NCBI RefSeq assembly: GCF_026151205.1
Contig: NC_087077.1
Location: 6,782,483-6,846,482 of the forward strand
Length of the DNA stretch: 64,000 nt
Source: Bolinopsis microptera
Lineage: Eukaryota; Ctenophora; Tentaculata; Lobata; Bolinopsidae
Direction of reading: 5' to 3'
Made by a program: the position numbers and the translations under genes. Under the pieces are notes generated by a model. It was not told where the DNA came from. It saw nothing but the letters and a program-made list of their open reading frames with translations, and ran no database searches. This document shows positions 1-12,800 of the stretch, piece by piece (the first letter of the stretch is position 1; the number at the start of each line of letters is the position of its first letter).

Positions 1-34
1 TGCAATTCTAAGAAGAATTACGTGAGTTATTAAA

Positions 35-367
35 CGGCCAGGTAGCGCAGTTGGTTAGAACGCCATCTTTGCAAATCCTGAGATTGCGAGTTCGAATTCA
101 ACTGTCTGCCTAGTCGTGGGGTGAGCATCGTCGACTAATGATTCTGAGTGGTCTATGCAGCCCCCCGGTCTACTCAGCTGAATACTCGAGAAATCGGGTG
201 TGAGGTTTAAATGAGGAGCTGTAAATTGCAGCAAAGTCTCGGGCGAAGAAAGTATGGTACACACTACCTTAACCGTCACTGGCCAAATAAATCCTTCGGC
301 TTCCTGTAATTGGCTGGTTGCACTTGTGTAACAATGTGGCTGTTGGAATACACCGAAGTAAAATAAG
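35..367 (+). repeat. tRNA-derived SINE, copy 1
   Basis: The head carries a pol III A box (TAGCGCAGTTGG, 43-54) and a B box (GTTCGAATTC, 90-99), as in a tRNA gene. A body of about 240 bp follows. The same body appears reverse-complemented at 26312-26740, with shared blocks such as CCTAGTCGTGGGGTGAGC and CTCGGGCGAAGAAAGT. Two diverged copies with a tRNA-like head mark a SINE family, not a tRNA gene: there is no acceptor stem to pair. Both copies end close to a CCGAAGTAAAATAA block. No clear target-site duplication was found for this copy. Confidence 0.8.
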
Positions 368-866
368 TGTCTTGATAAAAAAGGGTTGCATGTGGGCAGT
401 TACTTTTGGGCCACCCTGTATTTATTATATATTTAAATTATACATTGATGATTGATGATTGATTTTCGTCGTACTATTTCGTCACATCTTCGGTTCCTGG
501 AATGAAATAATTTTACCTGGGAACCCCAAGCTATACACACCAAACTCACTAATTTAATCGGTCAATAGTAATTTAGTCAAAACCGCGAAATTTCGGTCAA
601 GGGGACGGCAGAAAAGCTCCTCTTCAAATAAGAGCTCACTAAACATAGGGTAATGGGAAAATGATACCCACTATTTAGTAGGGGTTCAAAACCCATTCCC
701 AAAATTGAAATTTGAGGTAAAATGGGTTTTTGGGGTTGGACACCATGTACTAACTGTTTTTCTGGGAAATAAGCAGCATACCCCCCTCCCCGTTTCAGGC
801 AATATATAAATGAATGCTTCTTTTAACATCAGTTATTAATTAATCAGCACAGGATAGAAGAATGTC

Positions 867-3800
867 ATGAACAAAGAAGCTGTCCTCGCAAACAACTGCA
901 CATTTCTCCAGGTTAAAGGCTACTTTTATGAATTTATGTATTCGTTTGTTTTAATTTGCATTTTAACTTAAATGTAATCAAATATCAATAATTTAAAAAT
1001 AAGTGTACCATTTAAACTATAGATTCATATTTTTGATTCAACTATTTTTTCATTAGTTTCAAATATCCTATGAGTATTGCTGAAAGCACAGTGTAAGGCC
1101 TACACGGACCGCCTCTATCTAGCCAATCCCTGTTTACATGCCGTGTAGCAGGGGACTAGAAAGAGCTAAACTAGTAAGCGGGGCGTAGCCAATACACTAT
1201 ACTCCCATCATTGAGTATATTACCAACCAGAAGGAAAATTTCCTTGTGTTTGGAATCTACCAAGACGAAAGTTGTACAATTCAGCGAAATTCCGAAGAAT
1301 CATTCCAGTAGACTAGGCGCATTGCAACCACAGCCACGGAAATACTTATGAGTATTGCTGATATGATAATCTTTTTTATCTTTTCAGCAATACAATCACT
1401 CGATAGCTGACAAATTCCGATACCAGGTACTTTTTCAGGAGTTCTGGAATTTTCTTGTTAGAAAAAGAGAATTATTTCTACTGTATTACAAATTCATTTT
1501 CTAAAGCTGACTGATTATTAGAGTCTTGTTGTGCCTACATTTTGAATAGTCAGTCAGGACCTGTTTATTTTGATATATTTGGTTGCGTCATTACTAGCTA
1601 ATTACTGGCTAATTACTGGCTGCGTAATCCTCTAAATTACTTGCAGGGCAACACGCAAGTAGAAGCAGCAGTAACAATACAGAGATTCTACAGGGCATAC
1701 GTTGCTCGTAAAGTTTTCTCCAGACTTCTAGCTGAAGAACTTAACAAGGTGATTTATATAATGTGTTTTTCTGATTTCATTGGAAGACGAATCCTATGAC
1801 GATCTAAAAGTTAAAACTTAATCTGTTGTTTAAAACTAAAATTTAAAAACTGTCGAATTTATTTGAGTGGGAGAGCTACGGGATTTGCTGTATGTGATTT
1901 AATTGTCAGCTTCCAAATCTGTTACATTTGCTGATGCTACTATTATAGATATGTAGCAACAATTATTGTATTCGAGAAGAAATCTCACAGTATCGCTAAA
2001 TAAGATATCACAATATCCTTAGTACAAAAGAATACACAGATCAGCATTTCCTGCATTTCTGCACAGTTTTATTGGTCACTCGGAATTACAAAACAGTGTA
2101 GCGATGGAGATATTGTATCAGCTACTCTAGGGCACTGTTCCCGCAGACCTAAGCTTTCAGGATATAATTAATGATGAACAAAAAATACCCCGAAATTTGG
2201 TATAAAAATACAGACTACAGTAGTTACTCACTTTCATAGCTATTTCCACATTTCCGACTCATCTTGGCCATTCCCAACAAACAAATGTTTTTGTTACTCA
2301 TTAAAAAGGAGTTTCATATATATACTGTTTTGTAGGAAGAAGAAGAGTTTTTCCAACGAGAATTAGAGCGAGCATCAGAGTCAACAGTATGGCTGCAAAG
2401 GTAAGCACCCCTCTAGTATCACATGCGTTATTTCTTAAATGATTTTATATAATTCGCAAATTGTGTGCTTTATTTTTTCACTATTTCATTTTGATATCGT
2501 ATATAGTTTCTTTGGAACAGATGTTCTTCTTGGATGGCAACATCGAAATCTCTAAAGAAATCGGTTGGTATTTTAGTATGTGCTGTTTAGTGAGGGTGTG
2601 AAAGTCTAAAATTGTATATTTTGTAGTGCGATTGAGGAGATATTCATGCTTTTCTCGGCGATTCAATTGAATTTGTCCATATTTGGAAACCTCAGAAACT
2701 ATTACTTGGCTGTTAATGTGCTAACTTACATTTGAAAAATGTTAGTTTTATTGCGTAAAATACATTGCTCTACATTTCTAGAGAGTACTGTTTCCGGGAA
2801 CGATGGAGTGTGTTTGTTCAGGATCGAATATTATGAAAATATATATGGAATATAATTTGCGGTCTGATTGTATGTGTGTACGTGTGTGATTATAAGCGAA
2901 CAGTGGGATCATAGCGGAATAACTAACATTTCATTATATATGTCTGATGGGCAGGCGGATTATCTGTAGTACTGTAAATATAACATTAACACACGATGTT
3001 TTCAATCCACTAATCAACGAGCAAGCTTTTGTGAGATTGCGTTTTTATTATATAATCAGATTGTGGGTCAAGATTGAACATTTATGATTGTTCTCTTACA
3101 TATCGTTATATATAACTGTTTTCTTGTAGCCGATGGCAGAACCATGCAAACAGATTGATTCTAAAAATGACATCATCGGAGTGTACTTCCTGAGTGTACT
3201 TGAGAATTATGTTTTTTGTGGTAAACAATCTACTTCCTTTTTTCGAAGAAAATTATGTTCACGTGTGTTTGTGTGCATTTTGTGAGAGTTCTTCTCTATG
3301 TTTGATATAATGAGTGTGTGTACTGTAAAGGAATTTAGCTCTTAAATATCTGGGACGGAGTTTTTAATCGTGAGAAGTTCAGACACTAATAGCCCCCGAA
3401 AAAAAAGTAAATTTTAAAGGTTCAAGTTGTAACGCGCAGCTATAAAATTATGTAAAGAGTTGAAGTGTGCTCACAGTCACTGTAACTTAATTTGTATGCG
3501 CGTAGTCAAATGTTGTGCGCGCAAGGTCAGCATGTGATCATATCCTTGTTTAGAACAAGCCACTATTCATTGCCATTGATTGGCATTTTATGTTTATTTT
3601 TGATACATCTCAACTGTGTTTGAACGTTAAGCACGCAATATAAACACTAATTATTATCGTGGTGTCATTATTAATCTCATATCAGGTCCAAGTTGAAGCG
3701 GAAGTTGACTGAAAAGGAAACTGTAGATAAGAACATTGCAAGAAGAAGAGAACAAAGTGCTATATGGTAAGACGAACCAAAATTTATAATATTTGCTTGC

Positions 3801-6800
3801 AATCGTGTAGCAATTTATAAACCATCAATCATCTCTTGACATCTCATGTCATAATTCATTTTATGGGGGACGGGAAGCTTTATTCATAGTGTCATACTAA
3901 CCAAGCCAATACGGTTAACGTAGGTTTGATAATTTGATTAAAGATGGTGACCCTGCTATAATGATAATACTTGATTTCAGTCTTAATACCCTAGCTTTAA
4001 TAACCTAGCTGGCTTTGTCATGAAAATTATCAAGTTGGTGCCAGTAGACCGGCTTCAATTACCGGGTACCACGTTATCGCACCCGTTATCTTAAGTTTAC
4101 TTTATCATATAATTCGTTTCATTATCATTGTGCTGTGGTACATGTTGCGGTTCGTTTCTTCCGTACTTTCTCTAACAGTCTTCAGATACGTCATTTTAAT
4201 TGGGTTTACTAATTTTACTGAGACTATTTATTTATCCATAACTAAACATGTACCATGCATGCATGATCAATGCTTATTGATGTTTTATATAGATGGAGTT
4301 CGGCGGCTTTACTTGCGATGTATTTTGCCCACGTTTTTTGTCTTGAAATCCATACTCCAGCTTCTATCCAAACAATCTAAACCGGTAAATAATTTAAGAG
4401 TTTCCTCGTGTGATATTGCTCCGGTAGCCATTATTCTGGCCACGTAAATTGCTACCAATATCCCTGTGCTTATCAGATTAAAGGAACCTATATATATAGT
4501 GGCTAAGCACCGTTGCGGTTTTATCTCGTGAAATTCTAAGTATTGCCTAACTGCAATATCAGAGAAGGACCAAAATAGCTCTTAAGTCAGATCTCTTGCC
4601 TTAATGGCCCACATTTGTAATCTGAAATAACTGCCGGACCATAAAGTACCGATGACACCAATTCTTGTCAGACGACACGAAAGTGGCACTTAGAATATAG
4701 CTTATACGGTGCTTTTACAAAATTCATCATCCTTGGTGACTTAAGAATTCTGACCGTTAAAATAGCATTCATTCGATATCCAATATTATATCATCTTTAA
4801 ATTTGGAATTTGGACTGCCTGCTTTAACTTAGATTACTTAAGTTGAGATAAATAGTCTCGTAAAAATCGTTTACAAATTCGCAATTTCGCTTAATGTTCC
4901 CGCATTAGTCTTTAATCGTCCCTTGCTAAAGTTTACATGGGCATTAGGCAGTTAGATTTACCACGGACCTTTATAAGTTTATTAAATCAAATAAAAATGT
5001 TGTCAATTTCAGAACCCCAAGTTAAATATAGAACATTTTTATTTTATTTTGTTTCGTCAACCCGAAGGACGAACCCTAAAACTTAAGGTTCCCGTGCTTC
5101 CCAGAGATGTATTACGTAGACGTTATGAGTGGTTAAAGAAAGGGTGTTTCCCGAAATAGCGAATTGACTCCTTTGTAGAAATGCAACTAGGTAACAATAT
5201 AGGTTTATCAGTTACCACTGGGCGACAGCATTTTTGGCTCAAATACGAATTTGATGTATTACTTAGAAGCTATGAGTGGTTAAAGAAAGGTTGTTTCGCG
5301 AAATAGCGAATTGACTCCTTTGTGGTACTGTAACTAGGTAAAAATATAGGTTTATCACTGGGCGACAGCATTTTTGGCTCAAATACGAATTTATATCCAA
5401 TGCTGAACGCATTAAAAAGTAGTCTCCGTGCGTCACAGTAAAGTTCGAATTTGCAAACAGGCGGATATTTTGCCGACAAAGTTACATATTTTAGTTGATC
5501 AAAAATGCTGATACGACAGATGATGTACTTAGCTAGTTAAAACCTTATATAAAGCACTGTGTGTGCCGCTTTAATTTTGTACCCTCGGACATAAACCTTT
5601 CACAGCAATGCTCGACGGGCTTATATTATTATTATCCATGGTACAGCAACACTGGAATATACAGGCCAATTAAATGATTATGTTTAACATTGGTTCGTCT
5701 GCTTGATAGGATCCGGATAATTTAAAGTACACTTTATTAAACTTGTAAGGATCAGCTAAGAAGCGAACGTTTTAGTCATTCATTGGTCATTTGAATCAGA
5801 TTAAACCATGTAAATGGAGATTGGAATGGCGATTATCGTTGAACTTTTTTAATGATCAATGGAGGTATCAAATTCCAATTACCTTAATTTATTAATTGTT
5901 TATCTTGGCTGTATCATATGTGATATGATACTTGATCCGTCTGAAAGGCTGCTAACATTTCATCCTTTAAAAATTAAAGCTTTAAAATAAATGTTTACAC
6001 ACTGTAACTGTACTTTTTAACAGAGTACAAACACTTAACTTTTGACCATGCTGGTTGTTTTTGCAGCATTCAACTTGTTTAAATATTTGTATTCTATTTT
6101 TGTCCATTACAAGTCACGGTCACAACCCTATTGCTAATATCGTGTATTTATACCACCATGGTAATTAGGTATTATGACATAGTAATATTATTAATGTGCT
6201 CGACACAGTCAATAATCTAACCATACTGTTCCAATACATTGAACATGTGGCTTACATCAGTGTTATTATGACGTCATCAAAAGAGTATACTAGTATGACG
6301 TCATCGATGGGCCTTGTTGGTTGAACTACCCTTGACGTATCTGCCCCTCCAAACTCCCGTCTAATCAGAGGTCTGGATTCTCTCCACACGCCAATAAACA
6401 AGCCTTATTCGGTCACGTGGTTCGCTGAGGGTGTTGACAACCCTCGTCTTCACGCAGCTCCTTCTCCATTGGTCGGTATCTGGCGTTGTGATTCCTGATT
6501 GGTCCGTGGACTTAGCCTGAAATTTGAAGCACAAATATTCCCAAATATTTGCTTCTTGTTGGCACGTTTTATTGGGATTGAAATTACATTTTAATAACTG
6601 TTGTTCTAGGGCATCGTTCCAATATTATGAACCCTCCCAGATTTGACCGTATCGAGCTTTATACTATTTTAGCATATTTAGTATTTGATATTTGGTACTT
6701 ACTTTATTTATCCAGTCGACGGGGTTATGTTGTTGGCTTGACCGCGAATTAGGAAACCCTCCCGCGACGCCACAAATTCCTAAATTCTAAGTCAGTCACT

Positions 6801-9800
6801 TCTATATCACTATTTTTAAGGTTCCAGGCTTCAAATATTTCACACTCCCCTTGTAACTCAAATCGTATGAATAATATGAATATATTACAATTTTTATTTT
6901 GCTATCATCTGCAGTTGCTGTTATCCATATCAGCATATGCTTCTTTAAATTGTTATTGATTTATTTGACGGACGTCATTCATTAACTGGACGCTATTCTG
7001 AATATTTAATTAATATTAGGGGATAATTAGTTAAAGTTACGCCTTACTACAAAATGTGTACTGTTGAAAAGCTCTGTATACGAATTGTATACCGAAAATA
7101 GAAGACATTTGGTCACATTCTAAAAAGCCAGCTATTAAATGAGACAGTTAGTATACCGAGGGACTAGGTTACCTCGACCGAATTTATTATATTTTAAGAA
7201 CTGACTATTAGATCCTGTTTGTATTGGTAGTAATACTAATAACAATATTCTATTTTAAGAGCGATTTATCCGTATCTTTTCTATTCATCACAGCAACTCT
7301 TCCTCTTGTAAAATGATAATAGTATCACGTCAAACGTGTATTCGTCGTGCTATTTTTAGAGTTCGTATTCAAATCTTTAACGTTATTAATATAGATGTTG
7401 TCTCATAATTCAGTTGCCCGTTTTTATCAACGAGATTATGCGTCTAATTCCTAATATAATACGCTTGTCCCTTTTGCAAAGCCTTTTTACGTTAAAAATT
7501 ATCAGACCCAAACCATAATTATTTTATTATCTCAAATTCCACATTATCTCAAATTCCCCATATTATTTAACCAATACCCCACACACATAACATATAACCT
7601 GGCAGGTGTCTGGTGTACCGTGTAAGCACCATTGTAAGGTACACCTACAGTAGTCCCAGCACACGTACCCACTTATATTACTAGAGAACACACACGCACG
7701 CAATCCAGGTTTAATACCATGATTGGGCTCGCTTTATAATATGTCTTAGGCTAGCGAGCACTATTGTACAGTAGTGCTCCTCTTGAGTGCTGCCAGACCG
7801 AGAGATCCTAATGGTTCGTTGTTCAAGTTCTCCTTTAATTTGATTGGATGTTGTCCAAGTTCTTCTATGATTTGATTGGCTGTCGTATGAGTGTTCGGTA
7901 GGTTTGATTGGCCGAATCTTGAGATACTGAACTGTTTCTTTCGGTGACTGACCATTAGGAACCCTAGGATTGCTTATCGGCGTTTCTTTGGTCGCTTACA
8001 TCCCAACGAAACGGTCTGACTATAAAGTATAAAGTTCATTATTGACCGTTATATCATTTTATAAGTACTATATATATGTGCATAATGCATATGATAAGAA
8101 AAGTATGACCGAGTCTCTGGTTGTGACGCGTGATGGTTTAATGGACTGTATCCAATAAGTCCAATATAAGATTCTCTTACTGGTTGTCGGTTATCTTTCC
8201 TTCAGCTGTCTGACAACTCATCGGACACGGACAGCTGATAATATTGACGAAACTTTGGTTCGGGACAATTTTGATATTTTTGACAGATTTGCAGCAGGGT
8301 TGATAATCATGAATCTTTGGTCAAAGATGCATTTGAGACAATCAACACGCACTGTACCAAAAGTATTTAACAGCACTAGAGCAACTAAACTCGTGCTAGT
8401 CTGCCAATATCACACAACACTCAAAGATTTACCTTTTAGTGGATCAATTAGATAGTCGATAATGTCGGATATATATATTATATAATATTGCTCTATAATA
8501 ATCTATATTTGCGATATGAATGGCGGAGTCCTTTCTATTATTGACCGCATGACTGGATTTTGTCTTAAACTAGAGGACCGCTATAAAATTGGACTCATAT
8601 CCGGAACGGCGCAACCGTTGATTAACATCAACCCCGACCCGATTGTGATTAAATATCTATTTTTGGGCAGGTTAACGAACTTCTAAATTTAACCAACTTC
8701 TTGCCTTATTAAGTTGTGGAGCCTCTTAAATTTGGTAATTTGTTCCGTTGCAGGAGTAACTGCACTAAATACTTAAATATCAGTGCATTTTATAAAAAAT
8801 TTCCATTAAATTTAAATTTCGAACCAAGTAATTTGTCCTCTGAATGAGACGTAGCACGCTCCTAGACGCTTAACGCCAATATTTTGGTGGTTCCATCAGC
8901 TCCTTATATATCTCAAGCACCCAATATTTCAGTCTGACACACTTGATTGGTGTAAAATCTTTAATTATTTAGTTTCATACAATGCATCAGTAATCAGTAT
9001 TAGTATTACCGATATCTTTTCAAGCATAAGTTTCCAGTATAGAAGAACATTTCTGGGATGTTTAGATTAAGCGCTGGCGACTGCCGAGTATAAGTATTAT
9101 CTTAATCGTGGTGTTATTAAACTTCAATTTACTATTATTATCGATGCTTGTAAAGGTGGTCGTGCAATAACCACTGTTAGTATTGGGTAATGTTATTTAG
9201 TGCTGATGTCCTCAATGGAGCGTTGTTCTTTAACTTACTGAAATGGTAGCCGCTGTGAAAGTTGTCTGAAGTTAGTTAGCTATTGCACTTCAAGTTCATA
9301 TCCGGGATATCCTGGGGAATTGAGCCACGGGGCCGCCATACTTTTAACTTTTCTTCTGTTAAACCTCCCACAGTAAGCGACGGACGATAGAGTGAAGTTG
9401 TCAGGTAGCTCTTCAAAAAGGGGTGTAATACTATAAATACATCCGGAATCCGGAATCCGGAAATGGCGCCAAATCGAAAGCGGTTCTCTACTTTTGTTAT
9501 TCACTGTCACACTTCTGGCTCATTGCATTGGTATTGACATCGACGCTCATTAGTAGTTTAGGCACAATTAGCATTTTAGTGAGAAAATCTAGGTTTTATT
9601 ATATTTTATTTTTATGAGATTTACTTTCTAAGATAATATGTTTATTGTTAATCCAACATGACTTTTGCCTGAAAGTTAAACTGAAATTATAAGATTTCAA
9701 CACCAGATTACTTTACACAACTGAGTAAAAGTGTTGGTTATTGGTTCTCCGTTTGTCGCATCAGAAGTTTCTTTAATTATGTTAATGCAGTGTTGAAAAC

Positions 9801-12800
9801 ATTGAGTGCTCTTTTTCCATCGGCTCTATATAACATATATATACTACTATATTACAACAGTCAACAGCGTTATATGTGCAGCACAGCTCTTTCTATAGAA
9901 ATAACGATATCCAGTAATGTTATCGTTTAGATTGGATTGCTCTCGCAGTGTCTCGCCAGCAATCAGCATCGACCGAATTGTGAAATTTCCGGGGCACATC
10001 CCTTTTTTTAGACTGCAAAATGAAATGAGCCGTGAGAGCAGCTCAGGTACATATATATTTTTACTGAATGTGTCAATATGAGATTGCCATGATCAGCTCG
10101 TCTAAAAATAGATATCTTTTAGCAACTGTATTACCGTTGTACTCGGGCAAACACTGTGCATACATTGCAGTGTTGTTATTCGTTGTTTGATGTTTATGTG
10201 ATTTGTGTTGACAAACAATCGTGTCCAGATTAAGTGCTTAAGTGAAATGGTCTCCTGCAAAATATTTAAAGTCTATTTTTCGTGGCTCGTGCGTAGATAG
10301 AACTGAGATTGTCGTTAGAAAAGAAGTCTAACTAAACGCCCATTTAGTGATTCCATAGCCTGATTCCTGATTCCTGATACTTGATAGTGATGAAAGAATT
10401 GGGAAAGAGCCGAGTTAGAGTGACATTGCCAGCTTGGCATATCTGTTTTGCTATAGCTATTGTATTAGCTATAGTAGCTATTGTGTAGCTATTCTGTAGC
10501 TATTGTGATGTTAACGTGCTTATTTTTTTGGGTATTATTAATTATTGAAGTTGTATGCTTTAATTTTAATGGGGCAAATTTTGAAAGAAGCGAAATAAAA
10601 ACTTTTAATGTTAGGCTGGATCGCTATCAAAAGTTCTCCATTAGAATGCACTGATTATGACTCCACCATTATGTTACTTAATAAATTGTTTGTAGTTGTA
10701 AAATTATAAGCTTTAAAAAATTTGCTCTACCGTCTGGCTCGTAAGTTCAATTTGTAGTACATCTTGAAATCAAACAAAAGTATCCTCGATTCTCTTTAAA
10801 CATCTTTAGATATTTTCTCGACAATGTTATGTCGGTCAAAATAATTATAATACTTTGTTGTATTATAATATTTTTAAATGCATTCGGCTACGGTGCCCCG
10901 ATACCACAAAGAAATATATTTAAAAGCAAGACGTCTTCACTTTTAGAAAATCAGCCTCTGAATTTGGAACCATTGTATCAATTTAAATATGAAATCTAGA
11001 CATCTTTCATCTTTGTCTAAAGGTCCTCAAATTGACAAATCGTTGCATGTAACATTTAAATTGCCTTTTCTAAGTTCGAGAGTGTTCGACTTGACACTTG
11101 ACAGCCTATACATTACGGTGGAAGTACAACAGAAAGTAATAAGTATTCGTGTTATTATATAACGAGTTAATCATGTATTTATGTTTCCTGTCAACGAAAT
11201 ATACCAGTCCCGCCCATTTATGTGATATTTCCAGGTTTTCAAGTTAGAATATTTGTTTTGAGTTTCTCAGTCTAGTTTTTTTTTGTCAGGATTCGATTTG
11301 GAGGCGGAATATTCGGCAATCAGCATCTAATTAAATTATTCTATCGGTGTTTACAATAAATGAAGTCGGGTATAAATAATAGTATTATGGAACAGTAGAA
11401 AAGGATCTTTTCAACACGAAATTTGTATTCGTCATTCGATTACATTACAGGTTTCCTTTTGACAAGCTCTGACTGTTTTCTACTTACTGCTATTGTCTGA
11501 TGTTAACCAGCATATAATGCATTAACCATCGTTCAACTTTAAAACACAATTTTTTCATATGTTGTCTGTATAACTTATAACAAAGAACGGTTTACAGGCT
11601 TCTTGTGTAAACCGTCTAATTCCTCTACTTACAACATCCGACTCACAATTCTTAGAAATTATCCCCAGAGGTACCTTCCTTTGGTTCGCCCCGGGTCTCC
11701 ACCAATATTCGCTTGAAAGTGTCAGCCCTCCGGAACATTGTCGCCACTCTAAAATTAGTCGCTTGTTAAATACTAATTACCGCCCACTCGTTAAGACGGA
11801 TCAGTCATTTGTCTTAACTTCTTTAAACGTATTAAGCCTGTTTAATTATAGCACAGCGTCATGTTGGTAAGTAAGTGACAGTTGTTGTTTAAAAGTTTAA
11901 CAAGAACATGTTGGTTAATGTTTAGCGAGACTTGTCATTGTCATTGCCAGAACTTTCTGATTTGTCAAAGTTTCACAGTTTGACCTCTCACCGCCCCCCA
12001 GTATTGACGTCTCATGCCAATAAAAATAAAAGTAACAGTGTACCACTACCACTAGCTCACTAGCTGATAAGTTACTGCTCCAGGGTGCTCATTACCGGCA
12101 TAATGGCTAACCAAGTATCAAACTCTCTTATTAAACTGTGAAAACTAATCTAGTGTCCTGGCTGATTATTTAACTGATGGGTTAACCCGGTGTTGCTACC
12201 ACGGGGAACTGGTATTTTAGGTATTTGAAATATGAGCACATAAATTGAGGAAGCGGTTAGCGGAGGAAGTTTTTATATCGCATGGCGACAATGTGAATTA
12301 CGCCCTATCATGATAATGTCATGTCACTTATCACATAATTTGGCTTGATTTTATGGTGTATTTATTTTTTCCTTTTCACCCTTTTGAAAAAAGGCAATAG
12401 TGAAAGGTTACGAATGGAGGTTTTTGCAGAAAAACGTGGATTTTGGAGAACGAGATAGGTGGGTTTAAATATGTCGTGTGTCCTTCCTTCCGTTCGTTAC
12501 CATGCAACGAAAAAGTTGGCGCGCGCGAGGATTGCTTGCGGAGATGTGATGTATAGATAGCCTGTGATCTATGAATGCGCGGCGCGACTGTGTTTTAATG
12601 TATTATATGATGTATGTAATGTATAATATTACTATTAGGTAATACGCCCAATTTGTACGTGGCACGCGTAGTGTATTGATGTGTACACGAGTATAGTTTA
12701 CCTTTGCTGATAATTTCTTGAATTACAGAGACAAGTTAAGTTCTACGGCAATTGAACTGAATTTCAAGTGTTTCCCGTATTTGATGCATAATTTATCAAT

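Noticed and set aside
41-110. tRNA gene with A and B boxes
   Set aside because: The flanks do not form an acceptor stem, the anticodon arm is poor, and the homologous body after the B box recurs at 26.3-26.7 kb; this is a SINE head.
4130-4447. 105-codon open frame on the + strand
   Set aside because: It has no splice context, domain or composition bias expected of a protein; it lies in the large intron and fits chance in AT-rich DNA.
12490-12600. RFX X-box-like GTTACCATGCAAC and CG-rich patch as a cilia-gene promoter
   Set aside because: It is one base short of the half-site spacing and has no nearby first exon.
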